In this document: piece after piece, positions 25,345 to 33,752 of the stretch
Layout: the number at the start of each line of letters is the position of its first letter
Position numbering within the stretch: the stretch's first letter is position 1
Assembly (NCBI RefSeq): GCF_044772865.1
Contig: NZ_CP173029.1
Location: 3,348,001 to 3,412,000 of the forward strand
Direction of reading: 5' to 3'
From: Algirhabdus cladophorae
GTDB lineage: Bacteria; Pseudomonadota; Alphaproteobacteria; Rhodobacterales; Rhodobacteraceae
DNA: 64,000 nucleotides
The notes under the pieces: generated by a model
The model's database searches: none
Told to the model about the DNA's origin: nothing
Seen by the model: only the letters and a program-made list of their open reading frames with translations
Made by a program: the position numbers and the translations under genes

Positions 25345-25968
25345 ATGCGTACTTCTTATTTTTATGGCGTCATCGCCATGGCCACCGTTGTTGTGGCCTC
25401 GAACATTTTGGTGCAGAGCCTCTTTGGCCAGTGGCTGACATGGGGCGCGTTCACCTATCCGATCGCCTTTTTGGTAACCGATCTGATGAACCGGATCTAC
25501 GGCGCGCGCCCTGCGCGGCGTGTGGTGTTTGTAGGCTTTGTGGTGGGTGTCATCTGCTCGCTGGTCGGCACACAGATCATGGGCGAATTTGGTCCATGGG
25601 TTACTATGCGGATCGCAATCGGCTCGGGCATTGCCTTCCTTGTAGCGCAACTGATGGACGTGGCCATCTTTGACCGTCTGCGTTCGGGTGCATGGTGGCG
25701 TGCCCCACTGGCCTCGACCCTTGTTGGATCGACCTTGGACACAGCGTTATTCTTTACCATCGCCTTCTCGGGTGCACTGACGTTTATCGAACCTACAAAC
25801 GACGTCAGCTGGGCGGGCGAGGTTCTGCCAGTATTAGGAATGGGTCCGATGGCCCCCTTGTGGGTGTCACTCGCCGTGGCTGATTGGATGGTGAAACTGT
25901 CCCTTGCCTTGATTGCATTGATCCCATTTCGGATCATCGTGGGGCGGGTCCTGCCACAGCCTGCATAA
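25345..25968 (+). CDS. yhhQ: Queuosine precursor transporter (YhhQ/QPTR family)
   Basis: 207 residues with about six membrane segments. The lead VVVASNILVQSLFG, the loop YPIAFLVTDLMNRIYG and the late STLDTALFF are diagnostic for the DUF165/YhhQ family, which imports the 7-deazaguanine preQ0/preQ1 for tRNA queuosine. The start at 25345 is preferred to the upstream in-frame ATG at 25291 because the latter adds residues without hydrophobicity or similarity. The region before it contains several potential stems. An attenuator-like element follows directly. Confidence 0.92.
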   Translation: MRTSYFYGVIAMATVVVASNILVQSLFGQWLTWGAFTYPIAFLVTDLMNRIYGARPARRVVFVGFVVGVICSLVGTQIMGEFGPWVTMRIAIGSGIAFLVAQLMDVAIFDRLRSGAWWRAPLASTLVGSTLDTALFFTIAFSGALTFIEPTNDVSWAGEVLPVLGMGPMAPLWVSLAVADWMVKLSLALIALIPFRIIVGRVLPQPA

Positions 25969-26038
25969 ATCCTTTGACATATCTCCTTTCTGTGGCAGGC
26001 TACACTTAGTTGAAACAATTTTGAGAGGAGGTGATCCA

Positions 26039-26095
26039 GTGATCAGAGAAACATTGGAGAGAGGTGTCGGAACAACTTGGGGGGCCGCCTGCTAG
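26039..26095 (+). CDS. 18-residue leader peptide, GTG start
   Basis: Translation is MIRETLERGVGTTWGAAC, then TAG. The start is GTG seven bases after AGGAGG, one of the strongest ribosome binding sites in the window. The last codons (GGG GCC GCC TGC) overlap a sequence, GGGCCGCCT, that occurs again as the left arm of the terminator, so ribosome position could steer folding. I know of no homologue; it could equally be a chance frame behind an rRNA-binding sequence. Confidence 0.5.
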   Translation: MIRETLERGVGTTWGAAC

Positions 26096-26163
26096 GCAGT
26101 CTTAGCGTAAGCACCCCGAGCGTGGTTAAGGCCAGAACCGGCCCCACCTCCTAACATTCTCGA

Positions 26164-26194
26164 AGGGCCGCCTTGATCTAGGGCGGCCCTTTTT
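26164..26194 (+). terminator. Intrinsic terminator between yhhQ and arfB
   Basis: AGGGCCGCC (26164-26172) pairs perfectly with GGCGGCCCT (26182-26190) around a 9-base loop and runs into five T. It lies 64 bases before arfB, so it either ends the small RNA or controls read-through into arfB. Confidence 0.88.
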
Positions 26195-26258
26195 GTTGCC
26201 CAAAATTGGGGTGCCATATAGTGTATGGCTAGCGTATGGCAGCCGTATGGCTAGGGGT

Positions 26259-26690
26259 ATGGCAGTGGGCCTGAGAATTAACGATCAGATCGAGATCCAA
26301 GATTGGGAAATCACCGAAAGTTTTACCCGCTCCAGCGGACCCGGCGGCCAGAATGTGAACAAAGTTTCGACCGCAGTTGAGCTGCGGTTCGAAGCAGCCA
26401 ACAGCCCGTCTTTGCCCGCACAGGTCAAAAACCGATTGCGCCGTTTGGCAGGTAGACGTTGGACCCAAGATGGGGCGCTGATTTTGTTCGTCCAAGATAC
26501 ACGGTCTCAAGCCCGCAACCGCGATATCGCGATGCAGCGGTTGAAAGAGTTGATTTTGAAAGCCATGGAAAAGCCTAAACCGAGGATTTCCACCAAACCC
26601 ACATGGGGCAGTCAAAAACGGCGACTGGCCAGCAAAGCCAAACGCGGTGAAGTGAAATCCCTGCGTGGCAAAGTGAAGGATGACGAATGA
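26259..26690 (+). CDS. arfB: Alternative ribosome-rescue factor ArfB (YaeJ)
   Basis: 143 residues; a codon-independent peptidyl-tRNA hydrolase that frees ribosomes stalled on broken mRNA. The GGQ loop is in SSGPGGQNVNKVSTAVELRF (about residues 24-43), and the basic C-terminal tail (KPTWGSQKRRLASKAKRGEVKSLRGK) is the part that enters the mRNA channel. The start is uncertain: four copies of GTATGGC lie at 26224-26263, two of their ATGs (26247, 26259) are in frame, and none has a well-spaced ribosome binding site. It overlaps the next gene by ATGA. Confidence 0.9.
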   Translation: MAVGLRINDQIEIQDWEITESFTRSSGPGGQNVNKVSTAVELRFEAANSPSLPAQVKNRLRRLAGRRWTQDGALILFVQDTRSQARNRDIAMQRLKELILKAMEKPKPRISTKPTWGSQKRRLASKAKRGEVKSLRGKVKDDE

Positions 26691-27955
26691 AAGACCTACT
26701 AGCGCGCCGCGCCGAACGGTTGGGGCCAAATGTTTCAACCTTTTATGAAGAGCCTATTCACATCGTACGCGGTGAGGGTGTTTGGCTGTGGGACGCGGAC
26801 GGGCGCAAATATCTGGATTGCTACAACAACGTGCCTCATGTGGGCCACTGCCACCCCCACGTGGTCGAGGCCATTGCCCGGCAAGCGGCAGTGCTGAACA
26901 CGCACACGCGATATTTGCACGCCGGGATCGTCGATTATGCAGACCGTTTGACCAGCACCTTTAATCACGATTTGGACCAGTTGATCATGGTGTGCACTGG
27001 ATCCGAGGCCAATGATATCGCCCTGCGTATGGCGCAGGCGGTGACTGGCAAAATTGGGATCGTGGCAACGGACAATACCTATCACGGCAACACAATGGCG
27101 GTGTCACAACTATCGACACGGCGCCCCCCGATTGGCGGCTATCCCGATCATGTCAAATTGATCCCAGCCCCCGATAGCGTGACCCCGGTTGGCGGCATTC
27201 TGGGTGGCCAAGCTGAGGCATTTGCGGCAAATCTTGAAAAGGCGATCGCAGAACTGAATGCTGCCGACCACGGATTTTCAGGTGTTATGCTCTGCCCGAG
27301 TTTTGCCAACGAAGGACTCCCTGATCTTGAGCCAGGTTTTCTGGACAAAACAGCCGAGGTCGTGCGCCGCGCTGGTGGGTTGCTGTTGTGTGACGAAGTC
27401 CAGCCGGGCTTTGGCCGTGTTGGGGATCATTGGTGGGGTCACGACTGGATGGGCTTTGTGCCCGATGTCGTCACGGTGGGCAAACCAATGGCAAACGGAC
27501 ATCCGGCCGCAGCCGTTATCACACGACCTGATATTATGGCGACGTTTCGAAACGCCTTTGGGTACTTTAACACCTTTGGTGGGAACCCTGTAAGCTGTGC
27601 TGCGGCTATGGCCACGCTTGAGGTGATAGAAACCGATAATTTGGTGGCACATGCGGGGGCTGTCGGGCGATATACCTTAGCGAAACTTAAGTCTTTGGTG
27701 CATCCAAAAATTGCCCAAGTGCGTGGGCAGGGTATGTTTTTTGGTGTTGAGTTCTGTGATCCTGATGGAACGCCCGCCACCCAGTTTGCTGGCGATATTG
27801 TCGAAGACATGCGCCGCCGAGGCGTGTTGTTAAACCGGATCGGCAAACACAAAAACATCCTCAAGATACGCCCGCCTATGCCATTTGCCGCCAGCCATGC
27901 AGATATCGCAGTCGGACAATTGGCAGATGCCCTCAAGGACCGCCAAGATGCATAA
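26687..27955 (+). CDS. Class III PLP enzyme, AGXT2L-like phospho-lyase or aminotransferase
   Basis: 422 residues. The segments YLDCYNNVPHVGHCHPHVVEA, LNTHTRYLHAGIVDYADRL and the PLP Lys in TVGKPMANGHP are close to those of ethanolamine-phosphate and phosphohydroxylysine phospho-lyases, a subgroup of class III aminotransferases that eliminates phosphate and ammonia instead of transferring the amino group. The gene overlaps arfB (ATGA) and overlaps the next gene, a small-molecule kinase, by eight bases. The pair kinase plus phospho-lyase is the known route for hydroxylysine or ethanolamine. Plain transamination remains possible. Confidence 0.82.
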   Translation: MKDLLARRAERLGPNVSTFYEEPIHIVRGEGVWLWDADGRKYLDCYNNVPHVGHCHPHVVEAIARQAAVLNTHTRYLHAGIVDYADRLTSTFNHDLDQLIMVCTGSEANDIALRMAQAVTGKIGIVATDNTYHGNTMAVSQLSTRRPPIGGYPDHVKLIPAPDSVTPVGGILGGQAEAFAANLEKAIAELNAADHGFSGVMLCPSFANEGLPDLEPGFLDKTAEVVRRAGGLLLCDEVQPGFGRVGDHWWGHDWMGFVPDVVTVGKPMANGHPAAAVITRPDIMATFRNAFGYFNTFGGNPVSCAAAMATLEVIETDNLVAHAGAVGRYTLAKLKSLVHPKIAQVRGQGMFFGVEFCDPDGTPATQFAGDIVEDMRRRGVLLNRIGKHKNILKIRPPMPFAASHADIAVGQLADALKDRQDA

Positions 27956-28898
27956 TGCAGCGGCCATGGCCTATGCCAATCGTGCGGGTCAGGCGTGGGG
28001 TGGATTTTCGCAAGATCCAGTGATCATCCGCAACCGCGAAAATATTGTGATGAAGGCCCACCTGGCATCCGGTCAGACCGTAGCTGTGCGATTACACCGC
28101 GTTGGGTACCAGTCTCGCCAAAGTATCTTGTCGGAACTGGTGTGGACCCAAGCCTTGGCCACAGCAGGGTTTCCCTGCCCTCTGCCTGTTGCCGCCCAAA
28201 ACGGGGATATGACGTGGCAAGGGAATGGCCCGCTGGTATCTGTGATCGATTGGCTAGATGCCGAGTGCATTGGTGAATCTGGGGCAAATTACGCTGGAAC
28301 AGAGACTGATCATTGCGATCTATACCACCGTATTGGCGGTCTGATGGCGGATCTACATACAACCACAGACGCGCTTGATCTGCCCCAGCAACCTCGGCCT
28401 CAATGGTCTGCCGAAGGTCTCTTGGGGGACACCCCTTGGTGGGGCAAGTTTTGGGAAAACCCCAGTTTAGACTCTGTTGAACAACAGCTGTTAAACACCA
28501 CGCGGCAAGCCTGCCTAGCTTATTTGCCCCCAGAGGCTGACGCAGATTACGGACTAATTCATGCAGATTTGTTGCAAGAGAACATCCTGCAAAACGCTGA
28601 TGGACTCTGGGTTATTGATTTTGACGATTCAGGTTATGGCTATCGCCCGTACGATCTGGGTGCAGCACTGGTCCAGCACGCCGAATGTCCATATTTGCCC
28701 AGCCTGCGCGCGGCCCTCATTGAGGGTTATGTGTCAAAACGCGGTGCAATAGTGTCTGATCTAGACATCCAAGTGTTCATGATGCTACGCGCCTTTGCGT
28801 CCACCGGATGGATCATATCACGTGCAGCCCCAGACAATCCAAAACAACGGTTCTACTGCGATCGTGCCCTGACATTGGCGCGTGAAATCAGACTCTAA
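27948..28898 (+). CDS. APH-family small-molecule kinase, partner of the phospho-lyase
   Basis: 316 residues. The kinase-fold residues are visible: the catalytic loop GLIHADLLQENIL (Asp, Asn) and the metal-binding IDFDDSGYGY. This fold includes aminoglycoside, homoserine, choline and hydroxylysine kinases. The ATG at 27948, eight bases within the end of the upstream gene and behind AAGGA, is chosen over an upstream in-frame ATG. Its coupling to an AGXT2L-like enzyme suggests that it phosphorylates a hydroxylated amine that its neighbour then cleaves. It ends four bases into the convergent pncB. Confidence 0.82.
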   Translation: MHNAAAMAYANRAGQAWGGFSQDPVIIRNRENIVMKAHLASGQTVAVRLHRVGYQSRQSILSELVWTQALATAGFPCPLPVAAQNGDMTWQGNGPLVSVIDWLDAECIGESGANYAGTETDHCDLYHRIGGLMADLHTTTDALDLPQQPRPQWSAEGLLGDTPWWGKFWENPSLDSVEQQLLNTTRQACLAYLPPEADADYGLIHADLLQENILQNADGLWVIDFDDSGYGYRPYDLGAALVQHAECPYLPSLRAALIEGYVSKRGAIVSDLDIQVFMMLRAFASTGWIISRAAPDNPKQRFYCDRALTLAREIRL

Positions 28899-30187
28899 AC
28901 CAGCACGTCCTCGGCCTTTTGGGATCCAACACCGAACACAGACTTATAGCGCTCGATCTCGGACTGGGGGCCCATTGCTTTGTTGGGATTGTCCGACAGT
29001 TTGACCGTTGGGCGACCGTTCACAGCGATGGCCTTGCAGACCAGGGAAAACGGCTGCAGCGCTTTGTCCGGGACAAGCCCGCGGAAATCGTTAGTCATCA
29101 GTGTACCCCAGCCGAAGGAGACCTTTACGCGGTCCGCAAACTGGTTTTGCAGCGTGATGATTTTATCCACGTCCAGCCCGTCGGAAAAGATCACCAATTT
29201 TTCTAATGGATCTTCGCCACGCGCTTTCCACCAGGCTATGGCGCGTTCTGCACCTTCGGCCGGGTCGCCGCTATCGATGCGCATACCGGTCCAGCCCGCA
29301 AGCCAATCGGGTGCATCGTCAAGAAAGCCTTGAGTGCCATAAGTGTCGGGCAAAATGATCCGGAGATTGCCGTCGTGTTCCTCCTGCCAATCGGCCAGAA
29401 CGTCATAAGGTGCCTGTTTCAGCGCTGCGTCGCTTTGCGCCAGCGCACTGTAGACCATGGGCAATTCATGGGCGTTGGTGCCGATTGCCTCGACCTCGCG
29501 CCGCATAGCAATCAGACAGTTGGAGGTCCCGATAAAGTTGCTTCCCAACCCTTCGGACATCGCCTGCACACACCAATCCTGCCACAAGAAACTATGGCGC
29601 CTGCGCGTGCCAAAATCAGCCAATTTCAGCTTATTTAGAGTCTGTAATTTCTCAATCTTGGACCATAGTTTGGTCATGCCACGGGCATAAAGAACCTGCA
29701 ATTCGAACCGGCCCATATGTTTGAGAACCGCGCGGCTGCGCAATTCCATCAAGACACTCAGCGCTGGGATTTCCCACAACATCACCTCGGGCCAAGCGCC
29801 CTCGAAGGTCAGTTCATATTGCCCATCTTTGACCTCAAGATGGTAGGCTGGCAATCGCAGCGCCTCGAACCATTCCATGAAGTCTGAGCGGAACATCTGG
29901 CGTTTCCCGTAGAAGGTATTGCCGCGCAACCACGTGCTTTCACCGCGCGACAGCGACAAGGATCGAATGTGATCCAACTGTTCGCGCAACTCGCCTTCGT
30001 CTATCAGATCGGCAAGGCGAATATCCTTGGAACGATTGATCAGGCTAAATGTTACCGTCGCATTTGGATGATTACGAAAGATCGATTGGCACATCAGCAG
30101 CTTGTAAAAATCGGTATCGATCAGAGACCGCACAATCGGGTCAATCTTCCATTTGTGATTGTAAACTCGGGTTGCAATATCGACCAT
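28895..30187 (-). CDS. pncB: Nicotinate phosphoribosyltransferase
   Basis: 430 residues, standard for the PncB family; makes nicotinate mononucleotide from nicotinate, PRPP and ATP in NAD salvage. Family segments: SLIDTDFYKLLMCQSIF at the N-terminus, FGTRRRHSFLWQDWC, FIGTSNCLIAMR with the putative phosphoribosyl-loop neighbourhood, IDSGDPAEGAE and FGWGTLMTNDF. Its start shares a base with the pncA stop (TGATG at 30185-30189), so nicotinamide is deamidated and then salvaged by two translationally coupled enzymes. Confidence 0.96.
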   Translation of the reverse strand: MVDIATRVYNHKWKIDPIVRSLIDTDFYKLLMCQSIFRNHPNATVTFSLINRSKDIRLADLIDEGELREQLDHIRSLSLSRGESTWLRGNTFYGKRQMFRSDFMEWFEALRLPAYHLEVKDGQYELTFEGAWPEVMLWEIPALSVLMELRSRAVLKHMGRFELQVLYARGMTKLWSKIEKLQTLNKLKLADFGTRRRHSFLWQDWCVQAMSEGLGSNFIGTSNCLIAMRREVEAIGTNAHELPMVYSALAQSDAALKQAPYDVLADWQEEHDGNLRIILPDTYGTQGFLDDAPDWLAGWTGMRIDSGDPAEGAERAIAWWKARGEDPLEKLVIFSDGLDVDKIITLQNQFADRVKVSFGWGTLMTNDFRGLVPDKALQPFSLVCKAIAVNGRPTVKLSDNPNKAMGPQSEIERYKSVFGVGSQKAEDVLV

Positions 30188-30792
30188 CAGACCACTTTTA
30201 TCCCTGCTTCGTTCATCGTTTTCAACGCTGTGTCCAAGGACCCATCCAGATCGATGGCACGAGTCAAATCACGCCGTACTGTCGTCTCGAACCCTTGGGT
30301 CGCGGCATCAACGGCTGAGAAAGCTACGCAATAGTCCAATGCGAGCCCGACCAAAGTCACCTGCGTGACGTCGCGTGTCCGCAAATAGCCCGCGAGGCCC
30401 GTTGGCGTTGCATGATCGTTCTCAAAAAACGCTGAGTAACTATCGATGTGGCGGCGGAACCCTTTTCGGATGATGTTCTGGGCAAGATCCGTTTCCAGAC
30501 CTTGATGAAACGCCGCCCCTTTGGTTCCTTGGACGCAATGATCCGGCCAAAGCACCTGCGGCCCGTAGGGCATTTGTGTCACCGCAAATGGGTCGAGGCC
30601 CGCGTGAGACGAGGCAAAGGAGGAATGCCCTGCCGGATGCCAGTCTTGGGTCAAAACGACGGTGCCATATTGCGGCATAAGGGCGTTGATACCAGCTACA
30701 ATTTGGTCGCCTTCCGACACCGCCAATGAACCGCCGGGACAGAAGTCGTTTTGCACATCGATCACAATCAATGCTTGGTTTTGGTGTGTCAT
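30187..30792 (-). CDS. pncA: Nicotinamidase
   Basis: 201 residues; hydrolyses nicotinamide to nicotinate. Catalytic Asp in VIDVQNDFCPGG, metal ligands in QDWHPAGH, Lys in QGTKGAAFH and nucleophile Cys in ALDYCVAFSA are all present. The start is at 30792, behind AGGGGGG; upstream in-frame codons back to 30900 lack similarity. The 97 bases to trhO hold both divergent promoters. Confidence 0.96.
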   Translation of the reverse strand: MTHQNQALIVIDVQNDFCPGGSLAVSEGDQIVAGINALMPQYGTVVLTQDWHPAGHSSFASSHAGLDPFAVTQMPYGPQVLWPDHCVQGTKGAAFHQGLETDLAQNIIRKGFRRHIDSYSAFFENDHATPTGLAGYLRTRDVTQVTLVGLALDYCVAFSAVDAATQGFETTVRRDLTRAIDLDGSLDTALKTMNEAGIKVV

Positions 30793-30889
30793 ACGGTCCC
30801 CCCTTTTCATCCCTGCCCTACGCATGGCGACGTGGCGCGTCAATGCAGGCCCTTGCAAGTCTTGGCCAGACTGCCTTAAACCGCCCTGC

Positions 30890-31798
30890 ATGTATACCAT
30901 CGCAGCCCTTTATCATTTCACCCGTTTTGACGACCCATCCGCAATGCAGCCGGTGGTCTTGGACGCGTGCAAAGCCAACGGGATCACCGGGACTTTGTTA
31001 CTGGCCCATGAGGGTATCAACGGGACGATTGCCGGGTCGCGCGACAGTATCGACACGATCCTGAAAATGTTGAGCGGCTTGCCCGGGTGTGCCGATCTGG
31101 AATGGAAATTGAGCCAAGCGGAACAGCCACCCTTTGGTCGGATGAAGGTACGCCTAAAGCGCGAGATCGTCACGATGGGCCAGCCTGATGTGGATCCGCA
31201 AGCGCGTGTGGGACACTACGTTGATGCAGCCGACTGGAACGCTTTGATCGAGGCGCCAGACGTTGCTGTTATCGACACACGCAACGACTACGAAGTAGCG
31301 ATTGGCACGTTTGAAGGTGCAATAGACCCTGAAACCAAGAGCTTTGGCGAGTTTCCTGCCTGGTGGGAGGCCAACAAAGACCGGTTTCACAACAAACGAA
31401 TTGCCATGTTTTGCACCGGTGGCATTCGCTGTGAAAAGTCGACAAATTACTTGCTGGGTCAGGGGGTGGAAGACGTTTTTCACCTAAAAGGTGGAATCCT
31501 GAAATATCTCGAAGAGGTCCCGCAAGAAGAGAGTACTTGGAATGGCGAGTGCTTTGTCTTTGATAACCGGGTTTCGGTGGGGCACGGCCTTGTCGAAGGG
31601 CCGCATGTCTTGTGTCATGCCTGCAGGCGTCCGCTTGTTCCGCAGGACATGCAACGGGGTGACTATGAGGCAGGGGTGTCGTGCCTGCATTGCATTGATG
31701 AGACAACAGAGTTTGACAAGTCTAGGTTTCGCGAGCGGCAAAAACAGATCGCACTTTCAGCAGCACGGGGCGAAAAGCACTTTCAACAAAAGGGCTAG
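30890..31798 (+). CDS. trhO: tRNA uridine(34) hydroxylase, rhodanese type
   Basis: 302 residues; TrhO (YceA) forms 5-hydroxyuridine at the wobble position of tRNA, the precursor of cmo5U/mo5U. An N-terminal acylphosphatase-like domain (AALYHFTRFDDP, LLAHEGINGTIAG) precedes a rhodanese domain with the catalytic Cys loop MFCTGGIRCEKST (about residues 178-190), and a C-terminal cysteine cluster (CHACRRPL...CLHC) follows. The ATG at 30890 is chosen from the family lead MYTIAALYHF. Its end overlaps the convergent regulator by four bases. Confidence 0.94.
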   Translation: MYTIAALYHFTRFDDPSAMQPVVLDACKANGITGTLLLAHEGINGTIAGSRDSIDTILKMLSGLPGCADLEWKLSQAEQPPFGRMKVRLKREIVTMGQPDVDPQARVGHYVDAADWNALIEAPDVAVIDTRNDYEVAIGTFEGAIDPETKSFGEFPAWWEANKDRFHNKRIAMFCTGGIRCEKSTNYLLGQGVEDVFHLKGGILKYLEEVPQEESTWNGECFVFDNRVSVGHGLVEGPHVLCHACRRPLVPQDMQRGDYEAGVSCLHCIDETTEFDKSRFRERQKQIALSAARGEKHFQQKG

Positions 31799-33522
31799 AC
31801 CTCGCCGACCCCAGCTTTTTTCAGGCCTGCGATGAACTTGCGGCCGCCTTCAGTATCCAAGCCAGGATAGCCTGCGTCCTTGAGACTGCGGATCGAAAAC
31901 CCTGGCTCTACAGTACGGAGTTTTTCAAGGTAATGAGCAGCCTGTTCGGTTTCGCCAAGATGGGCGTGACTGGAGACAAGGACGCGCAGCAGCGAGTTGA
32001 AATCTGGGCGCACGGCAAGAGCAGATTTGCCTGCTTCGATGGCCGTGCGATGCTTACCGGCAAAGTTTCCAGCAATCGCGCGTGTCGTTTCAAAGTAGTA
32101 TCTATACGGGCTGTCTGACCCAAGTTCGCATGCCCAATCGGCCATCAGAACGGCCTTTTCCGGCTGGCCTGCATAGGCGTGCAACATGCCGTACAGGTCC
32201 CACGCGAGGGTCTGGCTGGGGTTGGATTGCAGGGCCTGTTCAAAGAGACCCGCGGCGAAATCGTATTCCCCGAACAGGTAGGAATGGACGTGAGCAACAA
32301 GGGTGGCAACCAAGGAATTACTACGATCCAAATCCAAGGCCTTTTGCGCATACTCTTGAGCGAGTTCAATGGTTTGAGCGTCTTCAAAGCTCATCCTTTG
32401 GCCAACACGAAACGTCTGATTGAACGCGAGCCAAGCATAGGCCTGGGCCGTTGGATGTTGTTGAATGAGCCCTTTGAGGATGACCTCTGACCGTTCCAGA
32501 TCCTCCTTGGACAGACGGAACATAGCGGACACGGCGTGGGCGATATGGGGCTGGGCCTCTGCATTTGTACGGTCAAGCAAATACCGAGTTGTCTGTTCTA
32601 ACACCTGACTGATCAAGTTATGGCCAAACCCTGTTGGCAGGACCATGGCGCCGCTCAGATGCGTGTGGGCCGCACCAACCCAGATCACACGACCGCTGTC
32701 GGCCTCTTGCAAGACAATGTCAGCTTGGACTGAGGATCCAAATTGGTTCAAGGTGATTTGCGCGGCAAGGGTCCCATCAGAGATTTGCCCAGTTTGATGC
32801 GCAAACCCCAGATCACCATCAAATCGCGTGACATTGAAATCCCCAGCCTCAATGAACGAGCGTTCCAAAAGATGTTCTAGTTTGCTTTGTTGTCCCATCA
32901 GACCCACAGGCAATCCAAGGGATCGGTTGGGCATCAAGACAATATTACAGGCGGACAAAGCCTGCCTGAGCGGGGTTTCAAACGGCGCAGACGACTGCGG
33001 GCGATCCGGCTGATAAAGATGAGTTACGGTCGAGGATTTGGGCTGTAGATCGATCTGCAGGCCTGCATCATCCATCCGGCGCTTGATGATGGTGCGTTCT
33101 TTTAACAACCAGTCTTGAAACTCGGGATCCCGAACGGCCAAACCTTCAAGAAAATTGTCGTCGACAGAGAAATTAGAATCAAAAAATTCTGCTGATGGCC
33201 GGTCGCCTTTGATCCATTGAGTGACATCTACATCAACGGAATCCATATCCAGCGAGATCGTATTTTTATCAGCGTGCAGAACCCGATCCGCATGAACCCC
33301 AAAAGTTTTACGGATATCCAACAAAGACTGGCGCAAGCTGGCGCCAGATTGTTCGTCTGTTTTATCACTCCACAATTTGTGGCGTAGCCAGACGCGAGAC
33401 CGCGATCCGCGTGGCGCCATGGCAAGCATCGCGAGCACAGCCCGAGATTTTACTGACTTGGGTGTAAGATCTTCACCAATCGGCCCAAGGACAGTCAACG
33501 GACCAAAGAGGAGTAACCTCAA
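31795..33522 (-). CDS. SARP-like winged-helix regulator with TPR C-terminus
   Basis: About 575 residues. The N-terminus (RLLLFGPLTVLGP, then SVKSRAVLAMLAMAPRGSRSRVWLRHKLWSD) is an OmpR/SARP-type winged helix; the middle is unassigned and the C-terminal half (about 330-560) contains TPR-like helices (ALDLDRSNSLVATLVAHVHS, ALQSNPSQTLAWDLYGMLHAYAGQPEKA). The start is odd: the frame begins at TTG at 33522 with no clear ribosome binding site, and the upstream frame is open to a TAA near 33588 without ATG or GTG. The gene adjoins the capsule locus and could regulate it; there is no direct evidence. Confidence 0.8.
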   Translation of the reverse strand: MRLLLFGPLTVLGPIGEDLTPKSVKSRAVLAMLAMAPRGSRSRVWLRHKLWSDKTDEQSGASLRQSLLDIRKTFGVHADRVLHADKNTISLDMDSVDVDVTQWIKGDRPSAEFFDSNFSVDDNFLEGLAVRDPEFQDWLLKERTIIKRRMDDAGLQIDLQPKSSTVTHLYQPDRPQSSAPFETPLRQALSACNIVLMPNRSLGLPVGLMGQQSKLEHLLERSFIEAGDFNVTRFDGDLGFAHQTGQISDGTLAAQITLNQFGSSVQADIVLQEADSGRVIWVGAAHTHLSGAMVLPTGFGHNLISQVLEQTTRYLLDRTNAEAQPHIAHAVSAMFRLSKEDLERSEVILKGLIQQHPTAQAYAWLAFNQTFRVGQRMSFEDAQTIELAQEYAQKALDLDRSNSLVATLVAHVHSYLFGEYDFAAGLFEQALQSNPSQTLAWDLYGMLHAYAGQPEKAVLMADWACELGSDSPYRYYFETTRAIAGNFAGKHRTAIEAGKSALAVRPDFNSLLRVLVSSHAHLGETEQAAHYLEKLRTVEPGFSIRSLKDAGYPGLDTEGGRKFIAGLKKAGVGEV

Positions 33523-33696
33523 TGGCGTCGCCTGTAGTCGTGATGTGGTCTTGAATGTAGCCGAAATAACGAAGGCCCTTCCAACTTAGCTGCAGTACAA
33601 GAGTGCCATCAAAAGCTGTGATCACCAAGCTAGTATACCACCGATACAGTGTTCTTTATGGGGTATTTTAACCAAATTGATCCAAAAACACGATAA

Positions 33697-33724
33697 GGCC
33701 CGCTTTTCAAAGGAAAAGCAGGCC
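33697..33724 (-). terminator. Probable terminator of the yjb-like operon
   Basis: GGCCCGCTTTTC pairs with GAAAAGCAGGCC with one mismatch. Read on the minus strand it is followed by TTATCGTGTTTTT, a broken T-run, and it lies 29 bases beyond the stop of the Thr-rich protein. Confidence 0.62.
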
Positions 33725-33752
33725 TCAAACAAATCGTTCTGACTAAGTCAGA

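Larger units (their letters stand above)
25974..26194 (+). ncRNA. Attenuator-like leader or small RNA with its own promoter, leader ORF and terminator
   Basis: The unit starts with a perfect -35 hexamer TTGACA (25974-25979) and a weaker -10 around 25997-26006. AGGAGGTGATCC (26026-26037) is a 12-base perfect complement to the 3' end of 16S rRNA and leads an 18-codon ORF. AGGAGGTG can be sealed by CACCTCCT (26145-26152). GGGGCC (26081-26086) can pair with GGCCCC (26140-26145). Small hairpins occur at GCCT-GCT-AGGC (26087-26097) and CTTA-GCG-TAAG (26101-26111). The unit ends with an intrinsic terminator. I do not recognise it as a known RNA family. Confidence 0.6.
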
